Assembly: GCA_964440915.1 (NCBI GenBank) | Contig: CAYTTV010000005.1 | Location: 1 to 64,000, forward strand | From: CAMPJM01 sp964440915 | Lineage (GTDB): Bacteria > Bacteroidota > Bacteroidia > Cytophagales > Cyclobacteriaceae | DNA length: 64,000 nt | Reading direction: 5' to 3' | Shown here: piece after piece, positions 19,642-28,094 of the stretch | How positions within the stretch are numbered: position 1 is the stretch's first letter | How the letters are laid out: the number at the start of each line of letters is the position of its first letter | Notes under the pieces: generated by a model | Databases searched by the model: none | Told to the model about the DNA's origin: nothing | Seen by the model: the letters and a program-made list of their open reading frames with translations, nothing else | Translations under genes and position numbers: made by a program

Positions 19642-19887
19642 ATACTCTGCCAATCCCGAAGGGATGGAATTATTATAGCAGAGATGTTACAAACATGCCG
19701 CCAACCCCGAAGGGGTGACATAGTCAGTCGGCAACAAGCAGTAAGCATGTGAAACAATAAAAAAGAAAAATAAAACCTGCCTTGAGAAACATTTTTATCC
19801 TTTTTGCAGCCCATTCCACCAACCTCGTCATTGCGAAATTTTTCCAGCTTTTTCAGCGGGAAAATTGTGGCAATCCCCTAGGAAAAT
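19642..19887 (+). repeat. 246-bp perfect direct repeat R2, copy 1
   Basis: These 246 bases are identical to 22481-22726. The block includes small palindromes such as ACCCCGAAGGGGT and ends in TCATTGCGAA...GTGGCAATCCCC, roughly the reverse complement of the opening and closing words of R1. A minus-strand reading frame spans it in both copies but has no counterpart elsewhere and is probably incidental. Confidence 0.92.
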
Positions 19888-20462
19888 GAGCAACAATGAG
19901 TAGACATAGATTCCCGATATATAACTTAGGGATTGCTTCGCTTGGCAGAAATACTCTGATTCTTATTTTATACAAACATTTGCTGCTGGTTAGACATTTC
20001 CGACCTTTAGGAAAGCGCGCGCGATGACGGTAAGAACCCCTTGGCGTCTTAATACCTTGATGCGGAAAGCAGCAATAACCATCATCGTGCTCTTCGTGAA
20101 ACCTTTGTGTATTTTGGGGTTAAAAGAAATTTGCAGGATGCATAGCCATTCCCGAAGGGGTACCCAACAAAAAATTTGTTGTGTTTTACCATATTCGTTA
20201 ACCTGTGTGTCTTCCCTTTGTCATATGTTTTCGCCAGTAAACTGCTTAAGTATTCATGTTACCCTTTATTTTATCCATTTTTAAGTATAATGCTATACTT
20301 CCCAAAACCTGATCAATGGGCACATATGTAGGCATCTCAAAAAATCATAGCTAAACTTTATTCCAGGCATAACCCCCATGAGAGATTATGCCTGTTTTAT
20401 ATAAATCCTGTCAAATTTGATCATTGAACATAAAGGTTGCTTTTGAAGCGTCTGGAAGTTGT

Positions 20463-21959
20463 CTAATCCTCAAAAGCCGAAGTGATATGATGAATATTCC
20501 ACTCATATTCTTTATTTCTATTTACACCCAAGTGATGTTCGATATATTCATTATATGATTTAATAGCATAGCTATCGTCAGCTCCAATATAGCTTGGTTT
20601 AAATACTGTATTTTTAAAAGAAGGATACATTTCTAATATCTCGTTCGGCAAAGTAGGTCGATTAGCCGTTAATTGATTTTCCGGCTTTCCATATACATAA
20701 TGTAGGTAATCAATATTGCCCATCCTGCTCTCCCATTTCGCATAATAAGAATCAAACTCTCCGCTTGCTGTGCCAACTATCTTAGTATCTGTTCCTGTCT
20801 CTTTATTTATATCAAAATCTGGGGCAGCAAATGGTTGGAAATCTTCACCTAGAACAAAATATTCTAAATTTTTATTATTGCCACTCATGCGATAGCTTGT
20901 ATAATATTCTTTAAATAATTTTTCTTCAGGAGAATAAAATTCGATATCAGAGCTTGAAGGACCATAATTGATTCCAATAAAAAAATCATTATCTACACCA
21001 AAGTTATCATTCCCAAACAATGTTACAAATGTTGTATTGTAACCCAAATTTGATGGTGGTACGCTCCTTTTCTTCATAGGTATCAAATCATCTTGTTCTA
21101 GATTAATGACATCCCCATCTTTTACGTCTCTTATATAAGCATAATATGGAGAGTCAGAAAGGGCATCTTTGAAGGCAAAGATATTGGCAGGCTCCTTGGT
21201 AAGGGCAATAGCAATCTCACAATCTGCACATTCGTAATACTGACCTGTTGGATTTAAGTCTCCAAAAAACTCTAACCTCTCATCTTGTCCAAGCATATCT
21301 AATTTTATTGTAGCATTTCCAACAGGCTTGCTAGATTTAGCAACTTTCAATTCTCCTTCCTTTCCCAAGATTTCAACATTTGTATAGGTTCGAACAGTGA
21401 CAGTATATTCACTCTCATATATTATGTTACAATTGAATATTTCATCCTCAAAGTCATCAGGCCTTCTAAATTCAACTGTTGCTCCTTTTTCCAATGATTT
21501 AATACCAAGAGAATTTCCCTGGGGGTCAGACAAAAACATTAAAGCAGCATCTCCAGGGTTTTCTGGCACAGAAAACGTAAACAGGGTATTTAAAATATTA
21601 ACGGTTAGGGTTGCTTCTGATTGACTTCCTGTTTTATAATGCGCAATGGCTCTTATTTCAAGTGGACCATCATTATATGCTTTTGTATCAAAAACATAAT
21701 CAAAAGGAGGTGTGGAAATTTCACCTACCTGTTTATCCGCTATATAAAACACCGTTTTCTCAATTTCGTCACTGTTGATAGTGTTGGTTTCAAGGGTAAT
21801 TTTATTCCAAACTTTGGCGTTGTTTTCAGGAGTAGTAAATGCTATTTCGGGAGTTTTATTATTATCATCATTTATGACTTCTTCTTTGTCTTTTTTACAT
21901 GAGAAGAGAATAGTGGATAAGGCGAATGCTATAAAATAGCTGGTTAAATTTTTTTTCAT
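20463..21959 (-). CDS. Lipoprotein of unknown function with an N-terminal Ig-like domain
   Basis: The 498-residue protein has a lipoprotein signal (MKKNLTSYF...ILFSCKKDKEEV, predicted acylated Cys at residue 21) and a low-complexity acidic linker. It then has an Ig-like/Big-type module (about 34-120, with PEIAFTTPENNAKV and DGPLEIRAIAHY). The rest, rich in Asp, Tyr and Phe, is not recognised; a CADCEI pair of cysteines lies near residue 240. It is the only minus-strand gene in the island and is bracketed by two repeat clusters sharing a 246-bp identical segment, which hints at insertion or rearrangement. Surface display is likely; a glycan-binding role is only a possibility. Confidence 0.6.
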   Translation of the reverse strand: MKKNLTSYFIAFALSTILFSCKKDKEEVINDDNNKTPEIAFTTPENNAKVWNKITLETNTINSDEIEKTVFYIADKQVGEISTPPFDYVFDTKAYNDGPLEIRAIAHYKTGSQSEATLTVNILNTLFTFSVPENPGDAALMFLSDPQGNSLGIKSLEKGATVEFRRPDDFEDEIFNCNIIYESEYTVTVRTYTNVEILGKEGELKVAKSSKPVGNATIKLDMLGQDERLEFFGDLNPTGQYYECADCEIAIALTKEPANIFAFKDALSDSPYYAYIRDVKDGDVINLEQDDLIPMKKRSVPPSNLGYNTTFVTLFGNDNFGVDNDFFIGINYGPSSSDIEFYSPEEKLFKEYYTSYRMSGNNKNLEYFVLGEDFQPFAAPDFDINKETGTDTKIVGTASGEFDSYYAKWESRMGNIDYLHYVYGKPENQLTANRPTLPNEILEMYPSFKNTVFKPSYIGADDSYAIKSYNEYIEHHLGVNRNKEYEWNIHHITSAFED

Positions 21960-22480
21960 GGTTAGTTTGAGATCTGTAATGGTAAATTTTTTTTTTCAAA
22001 AATAGATTCTTCTCTCTATAGAAGAAGGTTTAAAAACTGCTTTTTATTACACATGTTCCTTTTGCTGTTGAGATATGCACCAACGATGGATAAGGTAGAA
22101 ATGAAGCGAACTTTCAAAGAAGGAATATTTGTCGGTCTTTGCTTCCTTGCCTATTGCAACCTATAAAACTTTAGATAATTAGCGTTCCCAAAATGTCAAT
22201 GACTGACAAATGGAATGATGAACTTTAAACCTGGTTATGACCCAATATGCCAATGGATTAATGTACCTATGAGCGAATCAAAAACCTTCATATATCTTTG
22301 TGTCTTAGTGTCAAGAGTCGACTTCTTCTGTCCCTTTTTGCGTCTTTGCGGGGCTTTCCGTAAAACACCTTGATGCCGAAGGCGTCAATTAAACACTTAG
22401 ACCGTCTGCAAGGCCACGAAATCATTATCGCACTTCACATGAAAACCTTTGTGCACTTTGTGGTTAAAAAAGCAGGCAGA

Positions 22481-22726
22481 ATACTCTGCCAATCCCGAAG
22501 GGATGGAATTATTATAGCAGAGATGTTACAAACATGCCGCCAACCCCGAAGGGGTGACATAGTCAGTCGGCAACAAGCAGTAAGCATGTGAAACAATAAA
22601 AAAGAAAAATAAAACCTGCCTTGAGAAACATTTTTATCCTTTTTGCAGCCCATTCCACCAACCTCGTCATTGCGAAATTTTTCCAGCTTTTTCAGCGGGA
22701 AAATTGTGGCAATCCCCTAGGAAAAT
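22481..22726 (+). repeat. 246-bp perfect direct repeat R2, copy 2
   Basis: Identical to 19642-19887 over all 246 positions, offset 2839 bp. The two copies flank the lipoprotein gene at 20463-21959 and could recombine to delete it. Confidence 0.92.
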
Positions 22727-22770
22727 AAGCAGCAGCTTGGTGACAATAAGTATTTATATTTTCGATACAA

Positions 22771-22851
22771 TGTCGTTGAGTTAAGAGTTATTTCCCCCTT
22801 CCCCCCTTAAAGAATTTAGGATGAGGTATAAAAATGCTTAGCTAAACGACA
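22771..22851. repeat. MITE-like hairpin element, copy 1
   Basis: The terminal arms TGTCGTTGAGTTAAG and CTTAGCTAAACGACA pair with two mismatches. The interior has pyrimidine-rich CCCCCTT and ATGAGGTATAAA words shared with the copy at 29789-29867. It lies between R2 and R1, where the other repeat cluster has no such element. Confidence 0.7.
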
Positions 22852-22869
22852 CTGATTCTCGATATATAA

Positions 22870-22982
22870 CTTGGGGATTGCTTCGCTTGGCAATAATGCT
22901 TTATTTTCGCCTTATACCAATATTGGCTGTTTTTTGACTGTCACAGCCTTAAAGAAAACCCACTCTCAATGACGATAGAAAC
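22870..22982 (+). repeat. Dispersed intergenic repeat R1, copy 2
   Basis: Matches 19451-19563 with one substitution (G to T in the CGCAATGACG word). The preceding bases GATATATAACTT are shared with the diverged relative near 19912. Confidence 0.9.
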
Positions 22983-23099
22983 TCTTTAGCGTCTTAACGC
23001 CTTGGTGGGGAAAGCAGCAATATCATCATCGCACTCTTGTGAAAATCTTCATGCACTTCGAGGTTAAAATAGACTGCTAACCCCAAAATTGAACTGTTA

Positions 23100-23164
23100 C
23101 GTACGATTTTGCCAGACCTACGGACTAGAGTGTTTAAACTAAGTCACCCGGCCAGCTAGTTTTG
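23100..23164 (+). promoter_or_regulatory. Candidate HTCS-controlled promoter of the first GH26 gene
   Basis: The half-sites CGTACGA (23100-23106) and CGGACTA (23121-23127) are direct repeats 21 bp apart. CCAG lies between them and AGTGTTT after the second. A perfect -7 element TAGTTTTG follows at 23157-23164, 36 bp after the start of the second half-site. The same layout occurs at 31415-31479 and 33411-33476. Two half-sites two helical turns apart beside the core promoter fit an activating AraC-type dimer. Confidence 0.65.
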
Positions 23165-23278
23165 TATCATAGCAAAAAGCCTAAAGTAAATAATTGGTAT
23201 AAATGGCCTCATGGCTGTTCATATGGGTTAACAGCGTTAGGCGATTTAAATGATTTTCCAACCATAAGTTTATTCCTT

Positions 23279-24289
23279 GTGATACAATTTAATTTACAAA
23301 GTTTTAAAAAAGTCCTTCAACTGTGCGCCATTGCGGCAATGTTGATGGTCACAAGTACAGGACATACCCAGACCAAGTTCAAATCACTCAACTTTCTCTA
23401 TGAGATCTCAGGCAAAAAGACCATTGGGGGTATTCATAATCGAGAACCAAATGCTGAGCCGGCAGCCTGGACCAACTATATAAATGAAACTACGGGGAAG
23501 TATCCTGCACTCTGGAGTGGTGATTTCCTCTTCCAAAAGGAAAACATGGATAATCGCTGGACCATGATCTTCGAAGCAGAAAGACAGTGGAACAAGGGCG
23601 CTTTAATCAATATTATGTGGCATGGATGCCCGCCAGATCAAGGAGAGCCTTGCGAATGGGATCCAGGATTGTTAAATGCACAGCTTACCGACAGTCAGTG
23701 GGAAGAGATTATTACCGATGGCACCCCATTGAATGAAATTTGGAAAACCAGGATGGATGAAATTTCGGTCTATCTTTATTATTTGAAAGAAAGGGGAGTA
23801 GAAGTAATGTTCCGTCCATTGCACGAAATGAACCAAGGCAAGTTTTGGTGGGGAGGAAGACCAGGGCCTAAAGGAACTGCTGAGCTGTACAGGATTACCC
23901 GCAATTATATGGAAAAGGAAAAAGGCCTGGACAACCTGATATGGGTATGGGATATGCAGGACATGAGCAGGGATTTTGAAGACTATAACCCCGGCCATGA
24001 GTACTGGGATGTATTTGCCTTTGATGTTTATGAGCAAGGTTTTGATAAAGAATGGTATGACTACATTCTGCCTATTGTTGGCGACAAACCTATGGCGATT
24101 GGGGAGTGTTCCAAATTGCCGTCTGTAAAAATGCTCAAAGCACAACCTCGGTGGACTTTCTTCATGCCTTGGTCAGAACTGGTAAAAAGTAGCAACTCCG
24201 AAAAAGAAATCAAAAAGGTATATACCGACAAAAGGGTGATCATGTTGGAAGATATGCCAGGATGGGATACAGATAAAGTAATCGAATAA
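23279..24289 (+). CDS. GH26 endo-beta-1,4-mannanase, single-domain
   Basis: The protein has 336 residues when started at the GTG at 23279, just before a signal peptide (QSFKKVLQLCAIAAMLMVTSTGHTQ). A TTG at 23162 is excluded because it lies in the -7 promoter element. The GH26 barrel has FRPLHEMNQGKFWWGGR, with acid/base E183, and AIGECSKLP, with nucleophile E276. Family members cut beta-1,4-mannan and glucomannan internally. It is a close paralogue of the catalytic part of the protein at 31588-33312 but stops after the barrel, with no CBM and no T9SS tail. It is therefore probably periplasmic. It is followed by a hairpin element. Confidence 0.88.
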   Translation: MIQFNLQSFKKVLQLCAIAAMLMVTSTGHTQTKFKSLNFLYEISGKKTIGGIHNREPNAEPAAWTNYINETTGKYPALWSGDFLFQKENMDNRWTMIFEAERQWNKGALINIMWHGCPPDQGEPCEWDPGLLNAQLTDSQWEEIITDGTPLNEIWKTRMDEISVYLYYLKERGVEVMFRPLHEMNQGKFWWGGRPGPKGTAELYRITRNYMEKEKGLDNLIWVWDMQDMSRDFEDYNPGHEYWDVFAFDVYEQGFDKEWYDYILPIVGDKPMAIGECSKLPSVKMLKAQPRWTFFMPWSELVKSSNSEKEIKKVYTDKRVIMLEDMPGWDTDKVIE

Positions 24290-24306
24290 AGATTTGCCAT
24301 GTAAAT

Positions 24307-24368
24307 TAATGTCGTTTCGTTGAGGATCCTTCTTACTTTAGGAAGAGGTTTGAGCGAAACGACATTAA
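24307..24368. repeat. MITE-like hairpin element, copy 2
   Basis: Perfect 14-bp arms TTAATGTCGTTTCG (24307-24320) and CGAAACGACATTAA (24355-24368) enclose CCTTCTTACTTTAGGAAG. The core word CTTCT(T/C)ACTTTAG is shared with copy 3. It lies 17 bp after the GH26 stop codon and could also end its transcript, though no T-run follows. The rest of the 343-bp gap to the next gene holds nothing recognised. Confidence 0.7.
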
Positions 24369-24633
24369 ATGATTGACGACAACTTCTGTTTGAATTAAAA
24401 CTGTTCCTGTCAGTTAGAAACTTGTTGAAAGCCAGCAGTATAGCCATAGTTGAAGCCCTCTGGCTATATTAACATCGCCACTATTTATAAATAGGTGATA
24501 ATATAGTATTCATTAGAAATTCTTCAGATATTAATGAATCAGGGAGGATTTGCAATGGGTTTCCTTAAAAAAAGAAACAGCATGCATCCTGTCCAATACC
24601 AAGGAAAATTAAGTTTCACTAAGAAAATATCAC

Positions 24634-27600
24634 ATGAATAAGCTGCACACGATTGCAAAAGGATGGGGCTACCTCACGCTTTTTATAATGGCAACGATTA
24701 TGATGGGGTCATGCCAGCAGCAGTCGGACAAAGCGCCTCGGATATTGGTATTTTCAAAAACAACAGGTTGGAGGCATACTTCCATTCCTCAGGGTATCGA
24801 GGCCCTCCAAAAGTTAGGCAAAGCGCATGGGTTTCTGGTGGACACAACCGAAAACGCATCCAGATTCAATGATAAAAATCTGAAAAAGTATCATGCGATT
24901 GTGTTTTTGAATACCTCAGGCAGGGTTTTCAATCCCGAGCAGAAAGCAGCTTTTCAGCGGTATATCCAAGCGGGAGGCGGTTACGTAGGGATCCATTCCG
25001 CTTCCACCACCGAATATGAATGGACATGGTTTGGCAACCTTATGGGTGCACATTTTGCCAATCACCCTCATAACCCAGGAGTTCGGGAAGCCACAGTGAC
25101 GGTATTGGATAAAGAACATCCCTCTACTATAGACCTGCCCGATGAATGGGTGCGGGATGATGAGTGGTATAACTTCCGAAGCTTTTATCCGGGGATAAAG
25201 GTATTGGCCAACCTTGATGAAACTACCTACGAGGGTGGCACACATGGGTCAGATCACCCCATTGCCTGGTACCAGGAGTATGATGGCGGAAGGGCTTTTT
25301 ACACGGCAGGAGGACATACGGAAGAATCTTATAGCGAGCCGCTGTTTTTGGGCCACCTTTTGGGAGGGATACAATATGCCATGGGAGAAGGCAAGCTGGA
25401 TTATTCCAAAGCTACTGCGGTGGAGGTGCCAGAAGAAAACCGTTTCGTTAAGACTACTTTGGTAGATGATTTAAAGAATCCCATGGAATTGGCCATTGCG
25501 GAAGATGGACGGATTTTCTTTACGGAATTAAGAACGGGTAGCTTGAACTTATATGACCCTAAAACAAATGAACGTTCTTTGATACATCAGTTTGAGGTGA
25601 CTACACGGGGAGGTACAGGACTGATCGGGATAGCGCTGGATCCAGACTTTTCCGCCAATAACTACCTTTACTTGTATTATGCTCCTCCGATAGAGGGAGA
25701 ACCTATTATTTTCAATCTTTCCCGTTTTACGCTTAATCCAAACAATACTATTGATCCAACATCTGAAAAGATATTGTTGCAGGTTCCTGTAGAAGAGAAC
25801 AGTGGCTCTCATCATGGTGGTTCTTTGGCATGGGATGAAGAAGGCAATCTATATCTTTCTACAGGAGACAGTTCAAGCCCATTTTCGTCCGATGGATATG
25901 CGCCATTAGATGAGCGCCCGGGAGAGCAGTATTTCAGTCTTGATGCCCAAAGGTCGGCTGCTAACACCAATGATCTCAAGGGTAAAATATTGCGCATCCG
26001 TCCCCAGCCCGATGGGACATACACCATCCCCGAAGGGAATTTATTTGCTCCCGGTACCGCTAAAACACGCCCAGAAATATATGTAATGGGCAGCCGCAAC
26101 CCTTATCGTATCGCCGTCAATAAAAAAACTGGCACCGTATATTGGGGGGATAATGGCCCAGATGCAGGAACGGAGAGCGAAAAAGGGCCAAGGGGCTATG
26201 ATGAGTTCAATCAGGCAAAAGAACCAGGCAATTATGGATGGCCTTATTTTGTAGGAAACAACTACGCCTATGCCCATTGGGATTTTGAAGCCAAAACTGC
26301 TGGGCCAAAATTTGATCCTGAGACCCCCATCAATAACTCGCCTAATAATACAGGCCTTGCCGAATTGCCTCCTGCGCAGCCAGCCATGATTTGGTATCCT
26401 TATGCTTCATCTGAAGAATTTCCCGAACTGGGACAGGGTGGGCGCAGTGCCATGGCAGGAGATTTCTTCCATTATAATAAGGCATCAACGGCAGCGACAA
26501 GGTTCCCACAATATTATGACAATGCTCTATTTGTATTTGATTGGATGAGAAATTGGGTAATGGCCATACGCTTTGATGAAAACGAAAATTTCCAAAGTAT
26601 CGAACCTTTTATGGCTGTCAATGGGGATTTTAGAAGACCTATCGACCTTGCTTTCGATAATGACGGCATTATGTATATGTTGGAATATGGCTCGGTATAT
26701 GGCTTGGACAATGAAGATGCCCGTCTCGTAAAGATTGAGTATAACCGAGGCAACCGGGCCCCTCAGGCTATTGCGAGTGTGCTGGATTCTGCTGGTGAGG
26801 AGACTTTGCACCGAACGGTTTATCTTACCTCAGAACTAAGAACTTTACCCCTAGAGTCCCAGGTTGTAGGGCCAGCCCCTTTGCGTGTGTTGTTCACCAG
26901 TAGAGGTTCTGGGGATCCCGACAGCGATGATAAAATAAGTTATAAGTGGCAGCTTGAAGGAGAGGATGTTATTGCTACAGATCCTCACCCCGCCCACACA
27001 TATACAAAACCTGGAGTTTATCACGCAATTTTGGAGATTAGGGACCAGGCAGGATTGGCTAATAGAGATACTGTAGTCGTAAAAGTCGGCAATGCACGGC
27101 CAGAAGTGACGATTGCTTCACCCAATAATAAATCCTTTTTCTGGGAAAACAAGCCTTTTCAATATAAGGTAGATGTCCAGGATAAAGAAGATGGAAATGC
27201 CATTCAAGAAGACATTAAAGTGATTTTTGATTATCATCCGGCAGGCGTCAGCAACGATATCGCTTTATCCACAAATGCTCTATTGCCTAGAGGGGCAGTG
27301 CTTATTGATGATAGTGATTGTGTGGCTTGTCATATGGTAGATGCGGAAGCAGTCGGACCCTCTTACCGTGCCATTGCAGCGCGATACCAAGACCATAAGG
27401 ATGCTAAAACTATGCTTATTGATAAAATTATAAAGGGAGGGACAGGAAACTGGGGCAACAGTATGATGAGCGCACATCCACAACTTTCGGAGGGAGAGGT
27501 CAAGGCTATGGTCGAATACATCCTTTCTTTGGCGGAGGAAAAGACTACAAAAGCGTGGCCTTCTGAGGGTGTATTGCCGTTTGACCAGCACAAAAAAGAG

Positions 27601-28068
27601 GAAGAAAGAGGGATGTATGTGTTGCAGGCTGCATATACCGATAAAGGCGCTAATGGTATAGGGCCTCTTACGGGAAGGGAAATAATAAAACTGAGACCGG
27701 CTAAAGTAAGAACAGCTTTGGCCGATGGCCATATTGGTTTTGAGCGATATCGAGATAATCTGGGGCATGGAGGAAATGCTGCTTATATTTTATTAAAGAA
27801 TATTGACCTCACAGGAATCAATAGGTTTGTCTATGAATATAATGCTACTACCAATGGCTTTATTGAGGTGAGGATAGATTCCCGTGCAGGCCCTGTCATT
27901 GCCAGAGCGTCTTTTGAGGCTTCGGAGCACTGGGAGGCCAATGATTCTCTTGAAGGTGTGATTGACCAGCCAGTTTCAGGAAAACATGATGTTTATTTTA
28001 TAGTAGTGCGGCATGAGAAACCCAATCAAGGCATAATCAATATTCAATATATCACGATGGGGCAATAA
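24634..28068 (+). CDS. Multidomain lipoprotein: ThuA - sugar dehydrogenase propeller - PKD - cytochrome c - CBM-like
   Basis: The 1144-residue protein carries a lipobox (MMGSC, Cys27). A ThuA/trehalose-utilisation domain (about 34-250, PRILVFSKTTGWRHTSIP, GYVGIHSAST) is followed by a glucose/sorbosone dehydrogenase-type six-blade propeller (about 270-700, with HHGGSLAWDEEGNLYLSTGD and GSRNPYRIAV). A PKD domain (about 745-820) comes next. The class I cytochrome c domain has one heme motif C896-VACH900, with a probable Met ligand in NSMMSAHP. A beta-sandwich end (about 1045-1140) looks like a CBM6-type module. Such propellers oxidise sugars with PQQ, and the attached heme could pass electrons on. 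Whether the substrate is mannose or a manno-oligosaccharide is unknown. It lies between a mannanase and an esterase. Confidence 0.82.
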   Translation: MNKLHTIAKGWGYLTLFIMATIMMGSCQQQSDKAPRILVFSKTTGWRHTSIPQGIEALQKLGKAHGFLVDTTENASRFNDKNLKKYHAIVFLNTSGRVFNPEQKAAFQRYIQAGGGYVGIHSASTTEYEWTWFGNLMGAHFANHPHNPGVREATVTVLDKEHPSTIDLPDEWVRDDEWYNFRSFYPGIKVLANLDETTYEGGTHGSDHPIAWYQEYDGGRAFYTAGGHTEESYSEPLFLGHLLGGIQYAMGEGKLDYSKATAVEVPEENRFVKTTLVDDLKNPMELAIAEDGRIFFTELRTGSLNLYDPKTNERSLIHQFEVTTRGGTGLIGIALDPDFSANNYLYLYYAPPIEGEPIIFNLSRFTLNPNNTIDPTSEKILLQVPVEENSGSHHGGSLAWDEEGNLYLSTGDSSSPFSSDGYAPLDERPGEQYFSLDAQRSAANTNDLKGKILRIRPQPDGTYTIPEGNLFAPGTAKTRPEIYVMGSRNPYRIAVNKKTGTVYWGDNGPDAGTESEKGPRGYDEFNQAKEPGNYGWPYFVGNNYAYAHWDFEAKTAGPKFDPETPINNSPNNTGLAELPPAQPAMIWYPYASSEEFPELGQGGRSAMAGDFFHYNKASTAATRFPQYYDNALFVFDWMRNWVMAIRFDENENFQSIEPFMAVNGDFRRPIDLAFDNDGIMYMLEYGSVYGLDNEDARLVKIEYNRGNRAPQAIASVLDSAGEETLHRTVYLTSELRTLPLESQVVGPAPLRVLFTSRGSGDPDSDDKISYKWQLEGEDVIATDPHPAHTYTKPGVYHAILEIRDQAGLANRDTVVVKVGNARPEVTIASPNNKSFFWENKPFQYKVDVQDKEDGNAIQEDIKVIFDYHPAGVSNDIALSTNALLPRGAVLIDDSDCVACHMVDAEAVGPSYRAIAARYQDHKDAKTMLIDKIIKGGTGNWGNSMMSAHPQLSEGEVKAMVEYILSLAEEKTTKAWPSEGVLPFDQHKKEEERGMYVLQAAYTDKGANGIGPLTGREIIKLRPAKVRTALADGHIGFERYRDNLGHGGNAAYILLKNIDLTGINRFVYEYNATTNGFIEVRIDSRAGPVIARASFEASEHWEANDSLEGVIDQPVSGKHDVYFIVVRHEKPNQGIINIQYITMGQ

Positions 28069-28094
28069 GCTGCTATTTCATTTTATAGTTGATC

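Larger units (their letters stand above)
19419..20462. other. Gene-free repeat cluster downstream of the HTCS gene
   Basis: About 1.0 kb without a supportable gene. In order it holds R1 (19451-19563), R2 (19642-19887), and a diverged R1 relative from about 19912 that runs into a block at 20035-20130. That block reads like 22985-23066 and 22370-22470 (shared words such as GCGTCTT, GGAAAGCAGCAAT, GTGAAA, GGTTAAAA). The 3' part is plain A/T-rich sequence. No tRNA or rRNA was seen. Confidence 0.7.
21960..23099. other. Second gene-free repeat cluster before the first GH26 gene
   Basis: The cluster begins with the upstream region of the minus-strand lipoprotein gene. It then holds a block at 22290-22470 with GTGTCTTAGTG and GCGTCTTTGCGGGG words, R2 (22481-22726), a hairpin element (22771-22851), R1 (22870-22982) and a block at 22985-23066 related to 20035-20130. 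No gene is supported. The promoter of the GH26 gene starts at 23100. Confidence 0.7.

Noticed and set aside
19530..19814. Minus-strand reading frame whose first 57 codons are identical to one at 22435-22653
   Set aside because: The identity comes from the 246-bp DNA repeat; the frames then diverge, and there is no signal, domain or codon pattern that supports a protein.
20024..20284. Open frame of 86 codons in the repeat region
   Set aside because: Runs through repeat text, with no homology features and a TTG/ATG context of chance quality.
19419..23100. Possible CRISPR array
   Set aside because: Repeats are long, few, differently spaced and without uniform spacers; no cas genes are present.
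23162..23278. TTG start that would add 39 residues to the first GH26 protein
   Set aside because: The TTG lies inside the -7 promoter element TAGTTTTG, and the added residues would bury the signal peptide. The GTG at 23279 is preferred.
24307..24368. Hairpin read purely as a Rho-independent terminator
   Set aside because: No T-run follows, and its arms and core are shared with two other elements, so a repeat family explains it better.
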